A stretch of 58,089 nt of DNA from Branchiostoma floridae. Taxonomy: Eukaryota; Chordata; Leptocardii; Amphioxiformes; Branchiostomatidae. Each line of letters starts with the position of its first letter. Within the stretch, counting starts at the first letter, position 1. Below the pieces are notes generated by a model, which saw only the letters and a program-made list of their open reading frames with translations, was not told where the DNA came from and did no database searches. A program made the translations under genes and the position numbers. This document shows positions 22,101 to 30,973 of this stretch, in pieces. The stretch lies in contig NW_023365716.1 of assembly GCF_000003815.2 (NCBI RefSeq), positions 1,452,899-1,510,987 on the forward strand, in the 5' to 3' direction.

Positions 22101-22583
22101 GCATTCAACAGTGGCAGTTTCTAGATCTGTGCGTCTGTTAAAGGCAATCTGGTCAGAAACGTAAACTACGACTCCTCCACCGTGTCTATTCCTATCTCGG
22201 CGAATTGGAGATTGAAAGCCATCTAATACGATGTTACTTGTGTCAATGGTGTCACCAAGCCATGATTCAGAGATTGCGATAACATCCAATTTGTGTTGGA
22301 TTGCAAGAGATGACAGTTCGTCCAACTTTGAGCCGGCAACTAAACTATTTACATTGGCATGTAGAATGTTTAGGTATTTAAATGAGGTATACATAGTTGA
22401 CGGCCCAGGGTTTGGATGAATGTCACCCGCAATGAGACTAAGTACAACTAATACAGGAAGTGGGAAAAACAGTAAGAAGATATCAAAATGTATACAGGTC
22501 TTACATCTTTTCAATACGGCAAAATGACGATCAGCTTCGAACATTCCTATCACTGCCATATGCTGCTCAGTACTTATAGGCAT
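19173..22583 (-). CDS. LINE ORF2: endonuclease and reverse transcriptase
   Basis: 1136 residues, intact. The order is: hydrophobic N-terminus (35-52), 2A-like GDIHPNPGP (53-61), APE-type endonuclease (about 70-300; HANVNSL, ISESWLGD, GDFNAKH at about 215), and reverse transcriptase (about 560-830; YRPVSLLP, YLDFSRAFDKVWH at about 655-665, GVPQGSVLGPLLF, FADD at 741-744). Near the C-terminus (about 1053-1075) is a CTCGCRCE..HFLLHCP cysteine/histidine motif. The usual SDHxP endonuclease motif reads GCHHSP (about 287-292): the catalytic His is kept but the Asp before it is changed. The protein nicks target DNA and copies element RNA by target-primed reverse transcription (family knowledge). Confidence 0.93.
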   Translation of the reverse strand: MPISTEQHMAVIGMFEADRHFAVLKRCKTCIHFDIFLLFFPLPVLVVLSLIAGDIHPNPGPSTMYTSFKYLNILHANVNSLVAGSKLDELSSLAIQHKLDVIAISESWLGDTIDTSNIVLDGFQSPIRRDRNRHGGGVVVYVSDQIAFNRRTDLETATVECIWLELCTGKFRILFAVYYRPPAQDLYTINEFVDSFSDSVFSAGGTPHDALIITGDFNAKHQAWWPRDPITTAGLKLFQASQMLNLTQVIKEPTCDLSLSASLIDLLFTDISGIVLSTSVLSPLSGCHHSPIVATFKLSLQLPRPYTRSVWDYSRIDFTKLTTFVSDPKWNDIYHCNSVNEAGSKLTDLIYEAKNICVPHKTIKIRPRDKPWMLPRLRRLMRQRDKLHKRAKLSNNPVHWASYRRIRNKLVGDIASAKSDYHNRLVQSLSEPNTASKKWWHIIKYFYRCNSISTIPPLNLGNTFTTDSKEKASLFNEYFAAQSSVDDSNAVLPELDYLTDARLYECVTSAEEVELYISLLDVSKAHGFDSVDNRFLKLIGPFISDKIAFVFNLSLCHGTFPQNWKCANVVPIFKKGDPQQVSNYRPVSLLPSLSKILEKIVYKHLYNHLLSQSLLSSFQSGFIRGDSTVCQLVCITHKILEALDANKEVRAVYLDFSRAFDKVWHDGLIFKLRRNGVEGPLLNWFQSYLHGRIQRVVVDGQCSGWLSVCAGVPQGSVLGPLLFLIYINDMLDDLLTQPFLFADDSSLIDIVENPILTSIRLNSDLQRILSWSNKWLMELNPSKTEEICISKKKVPPIHPPLFLGNSVIQTVKHHKHIGVILTSNMSWSTHIIQMVAKVFKKVSIIKNLKFKLPRNILENIYKTFIRPSLEYADVVWHSCSDSDSRLIERLQYECSLTVSGAVRGSSYSSVLQELGWEKLSERRYVHSLLLFYKIVNGQARQYFTDLLPPAVSEATSYNLRNKSNIQTPVCTTNRFLRSFVPYSIQKWNCLDLSIRSLSPHLFKKYLIKSVRPVVPTYFSSGPRYPCVLLTRLRVGTYSLNHSLSVRNLVDDPSCTCGCRCESISHFLLHCPNYINQRLLLFDRIKNLNISTLNTDAMSETAVINLLYRGSPLLSSTDNANVLYIAQMYLLETKRFV
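22401..22427 (-). other. 2A-like translational recoding motif in ORF2
   Basis: Encodes GDIHPNPGP at residues 53-61, just before the endonuclease. The 2A consensus is D(V/I)ExNPGP; here the Glu is His. 2A-like sequences at this position are known in non-LTR elements of several marine animals. Whether the His version still causes ribosome skipping is not known from sequence. Confidence 0.6.
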
Positions 22584-22819
22584 GTCATGAAGGATATCCC
22601 TAACAAACAGACTTTGAGTAATAAAACCTCTGCTACCAAGCTAGACGATCCCGTTTTGAACAAAAGACAAAGAACAAAGTAAATACAGTACTCACGTTTC
22701 AAAAGTAACATCACATAAAATACAGTCACTATGAGTTAGTTCAAGTAACTCTCAGGCTGTTGCCCTTACCAGGCCATCATAAGTTAGGTAGAGAAAGTAC
22801 TTAGCAGAGAAGAAGGTGT

Positions 22820-23593
22820 CTAATTGAAATAGTCCTCAGGTGTCTTGAATTTCTTGCCTCCCGCAACGCAGAGGTGCATAGTGGCACCAACAAGCTTGAA
22901 CTTGGGCTTAAGGCCCTTGCTTCTTGCATCATAGAAGGCTGGCTTTAGCCTCTCCTTCGCCTTCTGGATGGGGACAGGAAGGTGAACACTGACACCGATG
23001 CCAGACTTCGGCTGGAGACGGTACGCGTGGCGCAGAACAAGGTCGCGATCCGCCATGGATACAAACTTGGCGATGATCGGATTTCCGCGCATCTTTGGGA
23101 GACGGTGGACGTTCACAAAGGCGATACTTTTGACGTTGGTCATCTTCAAGTTGTCCTCCATGAATTTGTAGGTTTTCTCCACCACATCTTCTTCTTCCTC
23201 AGCCTGTACACCCCACAAGAGAAGATTTTGCTTCTTGGAATAGAGCTCTGACAACAACAGTTTCTCCTCGAGGGCGATGACGCGCTGTTCCAAGCCGGAG
23301 TTTTTAGTGGAAGTTTCTTGTTTAAGGGCATCGATCTCGTCGTGAGCGAAGGATACGCTCTGCTGAAGAGAAACAACTTCCTGACGCAGAGACTTCATGT
23401 CTTCACCCAAGTGATAGATAGAGGCATTTAACTTGTCAAAGCTTGCAGAGGTTTTAGATGCAAATTCACTCAGGTGCGCAGCGATACTGCTCAGAGATAC
23501 CTGCGTCGCCATGCTGCTATCCTCTGAATCATGCGCGACAGAGTCTCCAGAAGTAGGTCTGCGTTTCCTCTTGGATTGCTTCCTACCCGGCAT
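22820..23593 (-). CDS. LINE ORF1: coiled-coil nucleic-acid-binding protein
   Basis: 257 residues from MPGRKQSKRKRRPTS at 23593. The frame is open for 37 codons further upstream, but those lie in the leader and the basic start is more typical. A basic N-terminus is followed by a predicted coiled coil (about 30-125, with heptad-like SLRQEVVSLQQSV). Next are an RRM-like segment (NLLLWGVQAEEEE..IAFVNVHRL) and a C-terminal domain (PIIAKF, RDLVLRHAYRL). This is the L1-type (type II) ORF1 layout. It should trimerise and coat element RNA (family knowledge). Confidence 0.85.
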   Translation of the reverse strand: MPGRKQSKRKRRPTSGDSVAHDSEDSSMATQVSLSSIAAHLSEFASKTSASFDKLNASIYHLGEDMKSLRQEVVSLQQSVSFAHDEIDALKQETSTKNSGLEQRVIALEEKLLLSELYSKKQNLLLWGVQAEEEEDVVEKTYKFMEDNLKMTNVKSIAFVNVHRLPKMRGNPIIAKFVSMADRDLVLRHAYRLQPKSGIGVSVHLPVPIQKAKERLKPAFYDARSKGLKPKFKLVGATMHLCVAGGKKFKTPEDYFN

Positions 23594-23738
23594 TGACTGG
23601 AAGAGGAGACAGTAACGCTGGACGCCACAAAAATGTCCGAAATATGAAAGAAATATGAAAGAAATGGAGTCAAATGACCCGGTATGGCGGGAGCTCAAAC
23701 TCACATGTTACGCTCCGCCGCCATCTTGAGAGATGAGA
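23594..23738 (-). promoter_or_regulatory. LINE 5' leader with internal YY1 site
   Basis: The leader begins TCTCATCTCTCAAGATGGCG. CAAGATGGCGGC (complement of 23717-23728) lies at +11 to +22. This is a perfect YY1 consensus near the very 5' end, suited to an internal promoter that sets transcription start at +1. Confidence 0.75.
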
Positions 23739-23748
23739 TGTTGTCAGG
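23739..23748. repeat. LINE target-site duplication, right copy
   Basis: TGTTGTCAGG, the partner of 18911-18920. The intact gene reads straight through it into GTTGGGGAAAGTTCACATC. Confidence 0.9.
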
Positions 23749-24174
23749 TTGGGGAAAGTTCACATCACACGTTTCCTGATCCAGGCCCATGTCTGTTGTC
23801 TCGGTCTCCCTGCTGTCACTCTCCTTACGAGGATGCCCAGCACACAGTTCTCCAGTAGAAAGCTCACAGCTGGACTCTTCCATTTCTGCTTTTACACCGC
23901 ACGTTTCGTCGTTTGGAACGTCCCTTTCCTCGTCCTGCTGCCGTCCCGTGTCTGTTGTCTGCTCCCAACTGTTGTAAGTCTCGTTCCAAAGATGTCCGGT
24001 TGGCTGGTAGTCGTAGGTTTCCTGGTCCTCACGGTACGTTTCCTGGCACAACACGTCCTCTTGTCCATCCTGTTGCCATCCAGTGTCTCCTGTCAGCTCC
24101 TCTTTGATGTGCGTCTCTGAAGTTTGTTCCGCAAGAAGCTCTTTATTACGCGGCACACACGTGGGTTCCTCCAT
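23739..24174 (-). pseudogene. L5, 5' half: type A N-terminal region
   Basis: It starts MEEPTCVPRNKELLAEQT at 24174 after a CATTTTAG|ACATGG acceptor (24176). About 142 native codons cover ETHIKEELTGD, VKAEMEESS, and the linker with RETETTDMGLDQETC (TET here in place of TQT). The frame then runs into the LINE leader and stops at 23701 after SLKMAAERNM. A truncated, finger-less 157-residue product is therefore possible. Confidence 0.85.
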
Positions 24175-24176
24175 GT

Positions 24177-24972
24177 CTAAAATGATGATAAAACAATATA
24201 GTTTTAATTATTTATTTTACAAACCTGAAAAAAAGGTTGCAAAATTTACACAAAAACTTCTCCTGTGAAAGCAGTAGAGCTGTTGTAGTTCCTCAATTGT
24301 GTGTCAAGTATCAAGTAGTATCAAGATTTGGATATTTCATAGGTGATACAACAATATAGTTCATAATACTTTAATACAGTCACTTACAAAGTCATAGTCA
24401 AAACAGAATACATGCATATAGTATGCAGACACATAGAAACATAACAATCTATATACACGGGCGCATCGAGAGGCTTTTGACATTATCTTTGTGGTACAAT
24501 GGATCCGACTTTAGCACAGATTGTACAATGGTGTAATAGAAGATATAGGACTTTTTACGCCATCTGGCTTTAGTAAGGTGAATAACACATTTCACTGGCA
24601 CTGCAGGTTCTTAGCCTATTCATGATTACGTTAAATTAATGACTGCACACAAAATGGAGTTGACTTCCATAGTTATAGCTGCGCACCAAAAATGGTAGGC
24701 AGGTCACTACTAGGAAACGTTTCGCATTATGGTGCACGGATATAACGACCGCCACTTAATCTATCATTTATATTATAAAAATCTAAACTTTGTCCTGATG
24801 TCTGGCAGTATATTTGAGATACAAAATGATATTTGGCAGTCGTTACCAGACATTAGTATGAATGCCCCCCTCCCCATCGACTATCGATCTAAACAAAACA
24901 CAGCTCTAAAATTCTAATTCGCCGCCAAACAAGCCCCAGTCAGGAAGCATTAACGACAATCAAAGGTGTTAC
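24177..24972 (-). other. L5 first intron
   Basis: Lies between the acceptor at 24176 and the donor at 24968-24972. It keeps the CCCCCCTCCCC block at 24866. No other feature is seen. Confidence 0.6.
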
Positions 24973-25195
24973 CTATAGGTCTATGGTAGAAAGCGGACTC
25001 GAAGACTCCTACAAATCGGTAAAAATCGCTTCAGTTTGGAGGATATGATGAAAAACGCAAGACGAGACGTAAACAAAATGGCGGACGTCAGCTCTCCAAA
25101 AGGGTAAAGGTCAGAGATCACAAACCTGATACTCCATGGGTCAATCCACGGATCGCCGCATAGCGCTTTATATTCACTCTCCTCGTTTCGAACCA
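24973..25195 (-). promoter_or_regulatory. L5 promoter module and non-coding exon 1
   Basis: Exon 1 ends at 24973, but the donor is TAG|GTAAC, weaker than the GTAAG of the paralogs. CAAAATGGCGG (25074-25084) is joined to GACGTCAGC. The AGGTCA element reads AGATCA here; CACAAACCTGATA and ATCGCCGCATAGCGC are present. Confidence 0.65.
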
Positions 25196-26400
25196 AGCAA
25201 GAATAACGTTATAAATAGAATAATAGTGGTTATAGAATTCTTGTATGTTACGGAAGAGGACTCCAGGAAGAGTAGTGAATGTATTTCAACACTAATGTAA
25301 ATTTCTTAATAAACAAAACAAACGTTCGACCTCAATTTATACGTCTCAGATTCTGTCAGGTTTTGTCTCAGATTCTGTCAGGTTTTGACGGTTAGGCCAA
25401 GCCAGGTGGAATCCGATATGCACAAGATTTCTTCTTCATTTCACGTTTAGTTCTTGAGACACTGCTGCCACACGGATGCTATTTCACTACGATTCAAATC
25501 AACACCTTCTTTTTACATTTCTTCAGGACATTATGCTATTTTTCTATTAAAATTATGCCATAGTATGAAATGTCTATATTTCTTAAGTTTCGAAGGCAAG
25601 GGGCTCAGAATTGTCAAACGATAGAAACGAGCACCCATGCAAATAACTGTCTTTATTTACACTTTATTTTGAATGAGCTTTACCAAAATTATGCTCAGTA
25701 TCATCTATATTGCTATGAGGTTAAAGAATACAAATACATGTCTACAAAACATAAGTGCATGTATACAAATCTGTGCATATTATGCTATATAGATGGAAAT
25801 GTAAGATCGTTCTATCAAACAAAGTAGAAAAATGCAAGTAAGTATATGTTATAAATTTTCCAGCATTCAAATTAATACCGACATGCGTAAAGTTGAGAAA
25901 AAACAAAGATCATATAAAAGTATCTCAAGTCTAAAACCTACATCTGTATCATCTGTACATTGCGATTATAAAAAGGCTTTCTTACACAAATGTTATTAAC
26001 AAATAAGCGGCCAACACAAAAGAAAGGAGCACATCTATCATGGCTACTATCTTAGGTACAAAACCTACATCTGTACAGTTTTGAGTGTGACTATATCTAT
26101 GTATGTGGCAGTACTTTATGTTTGGAACTGCATTGTTAGCAGCGACACCTAGCTACAGTTCAAAGTTAACTTCTATATCTGTCGCCTGTTTGAGCGCTTA
26201 CATATCAAAAAGATCAAGCTGACTACCTTCCAATTTTAAAACCTTCTATCACCAATTAAATAGTCCAGGCGATTGGTGCGAAATATAGCTAGAATTGTGC
26301 AAAATGTGGAAAAAGCATGGAACTTGGTATGATGAATCCTGAGTATATACTAAACATTTTCAAGGGTGGAGCATGTAAAAATAGTATGTCTATGCAAATT
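25196..26400. other. Intergenic L5/L6
   Basis: No gene. Homologous to 3471-4839 and 46219-47340. A short direct repeat (TCTCAGATTCTGTCAGGTTT twice) lies at about 25346-25388. Short shared blocks such as GCAGCGACACCTAGCT recur near 47138. Confidence 0.55.
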
Positions 26401-26774
26401 TTAGGTACAGGTACAGGTACACGGGTTTACGTACAGGTCCGGACCTGCACCTGTACCTAAAAAAGTTTAACCAATTATATGTAAGTTAAACATGTAGCTA
26501 ACTGTCTTCTCTAGTGATAAATTGTCATCTATGTATGGGGAATTACATATTTGAATCTCAAAACAATTTCTTTGCAAGTTTTTTTAAAGTTTCAATTGCA
26601 AGATTATTACCATTGTCATTGTTGATTCGGGATTTACTTGTCCAGCAGTCTTAAAAAGTAGTGTTTAATAGTGATTTAGTTTGTTTAGGTACAGGTACAG
26701 GTACACAGATGTTTAGGTCCGGACCTGTACCTAAACAATTTTTTAGGTACGGTACAGGTATTTAGGTACACAGC
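26401..26774. mobile_element. Element bounded by GGTACAGGTACAG hairpins
   Basis: Two hairpin clusters (26401-26463 and 26685-26774) each hold TTAGGTACAGGTACAGGTAC and the complement-like GGTCCGGACCTGTACCTAA. They flank about 220 bp of AT-rich sequence. The block is absent from the homologous spacer at 47.3 kb, so it is an insertion. Class unknown. Confidence 0.6.
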
Positions 26775-27039
26775 CCTATCTATGCATGTACAAAACCTAC
26801 ATTGATATAAGAATAAGAACGATGGTCCGTTCGACAACATTTTCTATAATCCTCGCCAGCTGACTGGGACATGTCTGCCTCTTATGTAGAAATCCTTACC
26901 ACAGAGTAGTTCTTGGGCCCAGGTACAGATAAGCCTGGAGGTCTTTTAACACAAGCTGGCCATTATGTCCCACCCCCAACCCACCACCCCAACCACATGA
27001 CCTGGAGGTCTAAGGACTACGTAGGTGGGTAAAGCTGTT

Positions 27040-27310
27040 TGTTGTACATTTGTCACACTTGTAGATTTAGTTTGTTTCCTATGTCTTTCGTATACATGAA
27101 AAGTAGATGAAATTTCATAGCTGCAAAGTAGTTACACTGATAACACTTATATGGTTTTCCTCCTCTGTGAGTTCTTATATGCTTAGGTTTTTAGACATTT
27201 GAGTTGCCCTGTTCCAGCAAGCTTTGCACATCTATGTCTTTTTCCTGGTGTGATTTCTTACATGTCGGTTAAAGGAGGATTTGTTTGCAGCGGAATAGTC
27301 ACTTCTAAGG
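27040..27310 (-). pseudogene. Decayed finger tail of L6
   Basis: Degenerate finger code on the minus strand (complement of CTGCAAAGTAGTTACACTGA, ATGTCGGTTAAAGGAGGATT). Near-identical debris follows L2, L4, L7, L8, L10 and L11. Confidence 0.7.
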
Positions 27311-28210
27311 TTATTCTCCTGTATGTGTTTTCATGTGTTTGGATAAGTTGGACTTTGCTGTTGTTATGTACCCACACTTCTCACACAGGTAGGGTTTCTC
27401 CCCACTGTGTTTCATTAGATGTTGGTCCAATTGTCCTTTTTGTGCAGCAGAATAGTCACACTGGTCGCACTTGTAGGGGTTTTCTCCTGTGTGGGTTCTC
27501 AAATGTCGAGATAAGCTTCCTTTATAACTTGTCCTGTACCCGCATTCCCCACACATGTAGGGTTTGTGACCACTGTGTTTCATTAGATGTTGGTCCAAGT
27601 GGCCTTTCTGTGCAGCAGAATAATCACACTGATCACACTTGTACGGTTTTTCTCCTGTGTGAGTTCTCATATGTTTGGATAATTCAGACTTTTGAGTCGC
27701 TCTGTACCCACACTCCCCACACATATAGGGTTTCTCACCGGTGTGTATTGATACATGTTGCTTCAAATGCGATTTTCGTGAAGCAGAATAGTCACACTGA
27801 TCACACTTAAAGGGTTTCTCTCCGGTGTGGACTCTCATATGTCGTGATAAGTCAGACCTTCTACCTGTCCTGTACCCACACTCCCCACACATGTAGGGTT
27901 TCTCACCAGTGTGTTTAACCACATGCCTTCCCATATCACCTCTGCTCTCCTGTGCCTGTGAGGTTGATGTGTTGTCAGGTTGGGGAAAGTTCACATCACA
28001 CGTTTCCGACTGCAGGCCCATGTCTGTTGTCTGGGTCTCCATGCTGTCACTCTCCTTCCCAGGGTGTTCTGTACAGTCCATCTCCTTCCCAGTGTGTTCT
28101 GTACAGTCCATCTCCTTCCCAGTGTGTTCTGTATAGTCCATCTCCTTCCCAGGATGTCCAAGACTTAGAGACAGTTTTCCAGTAGAATGTTCGGAGCTGG
28201 AATCTTCCAT
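27311..28210 (-). CDS. L6: C2H2 zinc-finger protein, type B, 7 fingers
   Basis: 299 residues. The start at 28210 (MEDSSSEHSTGK) follows the acceptor CCCACAG|AATAAAAATGG; a TA microsatellite occupies the intron end where a pyrimidine tract is expected. The N-terminus has four GKEMD(C/Y)TEH(T/P) units and SMETQTTDMG. Seven fingers follow; the seventh (YLCEKCGYITTAK) is divergent. The stop falls in the linker TGE because a 9-nt-scale deletion removed KPYKCDQC. This is the shortest open member. Confidence 0.82.
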   Translation of the reverse strand: MEDSSSEHSTGKLSLSLGHPGKEMDYTEHTGKEMDCTEHTGKEMDCTEHPGKESDSMETQTTDMGLQSETCDVNFPQPDNTSTSQAQESRGDMGRHVVKHTGEKPYMCGECGYRTGRRSDLSRHMRVHTGEKPFKCDQCDYSASRKSHLKQHVSIHTGEKPYMCGECGYRATQKSELSKHMRTHTGEKPYKCDQCDYSAAQKGHLDQHLMKHSGHKPYMCGECGYRTSYKGSLSRHLRTHTGENPYKCDQCDYSAAQKGQLDQHLMKHSGEKPYLCEKCGYITTAKSNLSKHMKTHTGE

Positions 28211-28926
28211 TTTTATTCTGTGGGATATATATATATATATATATATATGGAGACTGATTAGAAAGTACATATACAGATGTATATGGTGATGCCATGGTAT
28301 GAAGATTATTTATCAAGCTAAACTTAAAGGCTATGTTTTCACATGAAATTTCTTTCTGAAACGTAACCATATGAACCACATACCTGCGTATGACAACGGT
28401 GCCAAATCAGAGGCTAGCTTCTCTATTGATGCAGGGGAGGGACGCCGCAGCCTGGAACAGCATATTTCTATTACAAAATCATATGCAAGAGAATGCAACA
28501 TGCCTCCCACAAGACTCCTCTTGACACATTCTACGGTACGTTAACCATCCAGCCATACACAGTTCCTTGGGATCTGCTGCTTTTTCGTGTTAGACATTAT
28601 TTAGCACTTAGGAAAATAGACATGGATCCATTCTCCTCTTATTCCTTTATAATAGAAACAAGTTTTCAAAAGTAGCAGAACACAGTATTTACCCCCCCCC
28701 CCGGTCTATAAAGTATTAGTACCGAAGTTAGTGAAGACTGGTAGAAAGTCTTGTGTGACAGATATTCAAGTGCAAGTGACCCCGTGTATACATCCCAAAC
28801 ATAGAATTATTTTACAGTCACTGCCCCCCTCCCCATCAAAGCACACATCACAAACACACCCATAAATGCAATTTACCTGTAAATAAACACCAACCAGAAA
28901 GCATTAACAACAACCACAGGTCTTAC
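28211..28926 (-). other. L6 introns
   Basis: Contains the TA microsatellite (about 28226-28247), the 68-nt exon, a C run at about 28693 and the conserved CCCCCCTCCCC block at 28824. Nothing else is recognised. Confidence 0.6.
28384..28451 (-). other. 68-nt internal exon of L6
   Basis: The acceptor TGTTCCAG|G and donor GCAG|GTATGTGG give the same length as in L3 and L11. The frame LRRPSPAS..SDLAPLSY is open. Joined to the predicted L6 acceptor it does not read in frame into MEDSS, so at L6 it is more likely 5' UTR. Confidence 0.6.
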
Positions 28927-29150
28927 CTGTATGTCTGTGGTAGTTAGCGGTCTCCACTGCTTCCGGAACCCCCTTAAAACGCGGCAGGTTGCTGAAGTGA
29001 GTAACGAAGACGATGACGGAAAACAAAATGGCGGTCGTAATCTCACTGACGGAGTAAAGGTCAGAGGTTACAAACCTGATACTCGCTTGACAATGGGTCA
29101 AACCAGAAATGGCCGCATAACCCTTTAGTTACTCTTGCGGGTTTTGAGAC
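28927..29150 (-). promoter_or_regulatory. L6 promoter module and non-coding exon 1
   Basis: The donor CAG|GTAAG is at 28927. CAAAATGGCGG (29024-29034) is followed by TCGTAA, so the GACGTC is lost. AAAGGTCAGAGGTTACAAAC, CTGATACTCGCTTGACAATG and GGCCGCATAACCC are retained. Confidence 0.68.
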
Positions 29151-29626
29151 TAACAAATGTAACGCTCTACCTCGACTTCTACTTATCATTTTTTGTTAAT
29201 TTTTTTTTTAAATCAATTGAAATCCGGCATGAGGGATGATATGCGCATGATTTCTTATTCAATTGCAATTAAGAACTTGAAACAGGGTAATGACGTTATT
29301 CAAATATGATTTAAATTCACACCAATTTTTTGGCATCGTTTGCTCTCCATTTATTTTGTAAAATCTTCATCTTTGTCAATATTAAGCCACGATGGAATAT
29401 ATCTATACATGTTAAACGCCAAAATTGCTACGGTAAAGGAATTAGAATAATCAAAATCAAATCATAGACTTTGCTACACTTACTTTATGTTGACAACACT
29501 TTATTAGAGTGAAAACAAAGTTATCAAATATGTTAGTGTAATATAAATTGCAATCAGCTACAAATAGTAAGAATACATGTGTACAAACAGACTACCTGTA
29601 CCAAGTACATGTCTAATATCAGTATA
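29151..29626. other. Intergenic L6/L7, left part
   Basis: No gene. The block GGGATGATATGCGCA..GATTTAAATTCACA at about 29231-29320 is the same sequence that abuts the broken end of L7 at 31948. Confidence 0.55.
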
Positions 29627-30533
29627 CAGTCAAACCTGTCTATAGCGGCCATTCAAGGGACTGCTCAAAATTGGCCACTATAGAGAGGTGGCCACTATAG
29701 AGAATATGCTAATTAGTTGGCCACAAGCAATAAGTTACACATGGTTTTAGTACCCACTGATCTTTATTCACATAATACAGTACTGTACATGTACTGCAAT
29801 GATTTTTACACTATATATATTAAGAAAACAAAAGCTATAAAAAGTTTTCAATGTTACTACAGTTCATATTGTCCGAAGAGACCGGTATCGTCATATTTCT
29901 TTGATCTTTCGTCTTGTATCCTTTGATACTTCGCCGTCCGTGTGTTCCCGCTCGCGTTCACACGTCGGATTCGCCCATTATGCTAATGTGGTACTCACAA
30001 GAAAAGTCTCGTCACTTTAGACTTATCTCTTAATAAAAGTAAGAATAAAATCCACCATAGTCTGAAGTACATGTTATTTTGTCTTTGTAACAATTCATTT
30101 AGAAAGTTTTTGTGCTGTAAATTAACCTAAGCGATAGTGTACTAGAACGTAACTTTAACATAATTTACCTCCGGAATATTGGTGTCGTCTATTGACCTTA
30201 TATGACCTCGTTTGTCAGCGGGTATGGGTAGCGCCAGTTTACGAAGTTTTGTTTTGAAAATAAGTCAAAGAGGTTTTAAACCCGGCGTAGGGTGACGATA
30301 CGGCCGCTGTATATGGCCGAACGCGTGCCGAAACATAGATCAGCGGTCCGCGTGGCCGTAATCGGCAGTGTTTTTGTACCTGTGGGACCGGAAATCGTGT
30401 GGCCGTGGCCGCGTTGGAGAGGTGGCCGCTAAGCCTATTTCTTAATCATTACAAATCCAAGGGACCGACAAAAAGTGGCCACTATGGGCAGGTGGCCGGT
30501 ATGCAAAGGTGGCCGCTAATACAGGTTTGACTG
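29627..30533. mobile_element. 907-bp Tc1/mariner-pogo-like non-autonomous transposon
   Basis: The terminal inverted repeats start CAGTCAAACCTGT and continue with a (T/A)TAGCGGCC core; the element is flanked by a TA duplication (29625-29626, 30534-30535). Near both ends GGCCACTATAGAGA-like words repeat. No transposase frame is present. The ends and TA target fit the Tc1/mariner-pogo superfamily. Confidence 0.85.
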
Positions 30534-30535
30534 TA

Positions 30536-30849
30536 CACAATGTACGAATTGTTGTAGATATTATTCTTTCGGATAGATAAACAAAATATACGGATGTTTA
30601 AAAAAGTTAGTATACTCCTATGATCACAAAAATGTTACACAGAGCGAAAACAACACATGAATGGTAATGTTTTTGCTCAAAATGAAACAAGTGACTTGCT
30701 ATACAAAAACTAGAACTATCTCAGATGCAAAACCAACCTCTATGAGTCGATGAGGTTTACGTATACTGTACGTCAAATGGCCCAGGAGCACAAGCACTCT
30801 ATCTACATTTGTCAAAAGCCCTGCTAGGTTTTTAGCATATGAAAAGTAG
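30536..30849. other. Intergenic L6/L7, right part
   Basis: AT-rich, resuming the paralogous spacer after the transposon. It resembles 12780-13080 and 32350-32640. No gene is seen. Confidence 0.5.
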
Positions 30850-30973
30850 ATAAAGGTGAGATTTCCTAGCTGCAGTAACACCGATAACACTTATATGGTT
30901 ATCCTCCTTCGTGGGGTCTTATATGCTTAGGTTGTTAGACATTTGAGCTTTTCTGTACCTATACTTCGCGCAT
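30850..30973 (-). pseudogene. Decayed finger tail of L7
   Basis: Broken finger code continues past the L7 stop (IGEKR-stop). It is the same debris family as at the other loci. Confidence 0.6.

Larger units (their letters stand above)
18921..23738 (-). mobile_element. Full-length CR1/Jockey-group LINE in the L5 coding exon
   Basis: About 4.8 kb, minus strand, flanked by a perfect 10-bp target duplication. The layout 5' to 3' is a 145-nt leader with a YY1 consensus at +11, then ORF1 (22820-23593), a 236-nt spacer, ORF2 (19173-22583), a 250-nt 3' UTR and an A15 tail preceded by AATAAAT. Both ORFs are uninterrupted, so the insertion is recent. It is in the same orientation as the host gene. The A tail is more like Jockey or L1 than typical CR1 with short tandem 3' repeats; assignment within the group is not certain. 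Confidence 0.92.
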
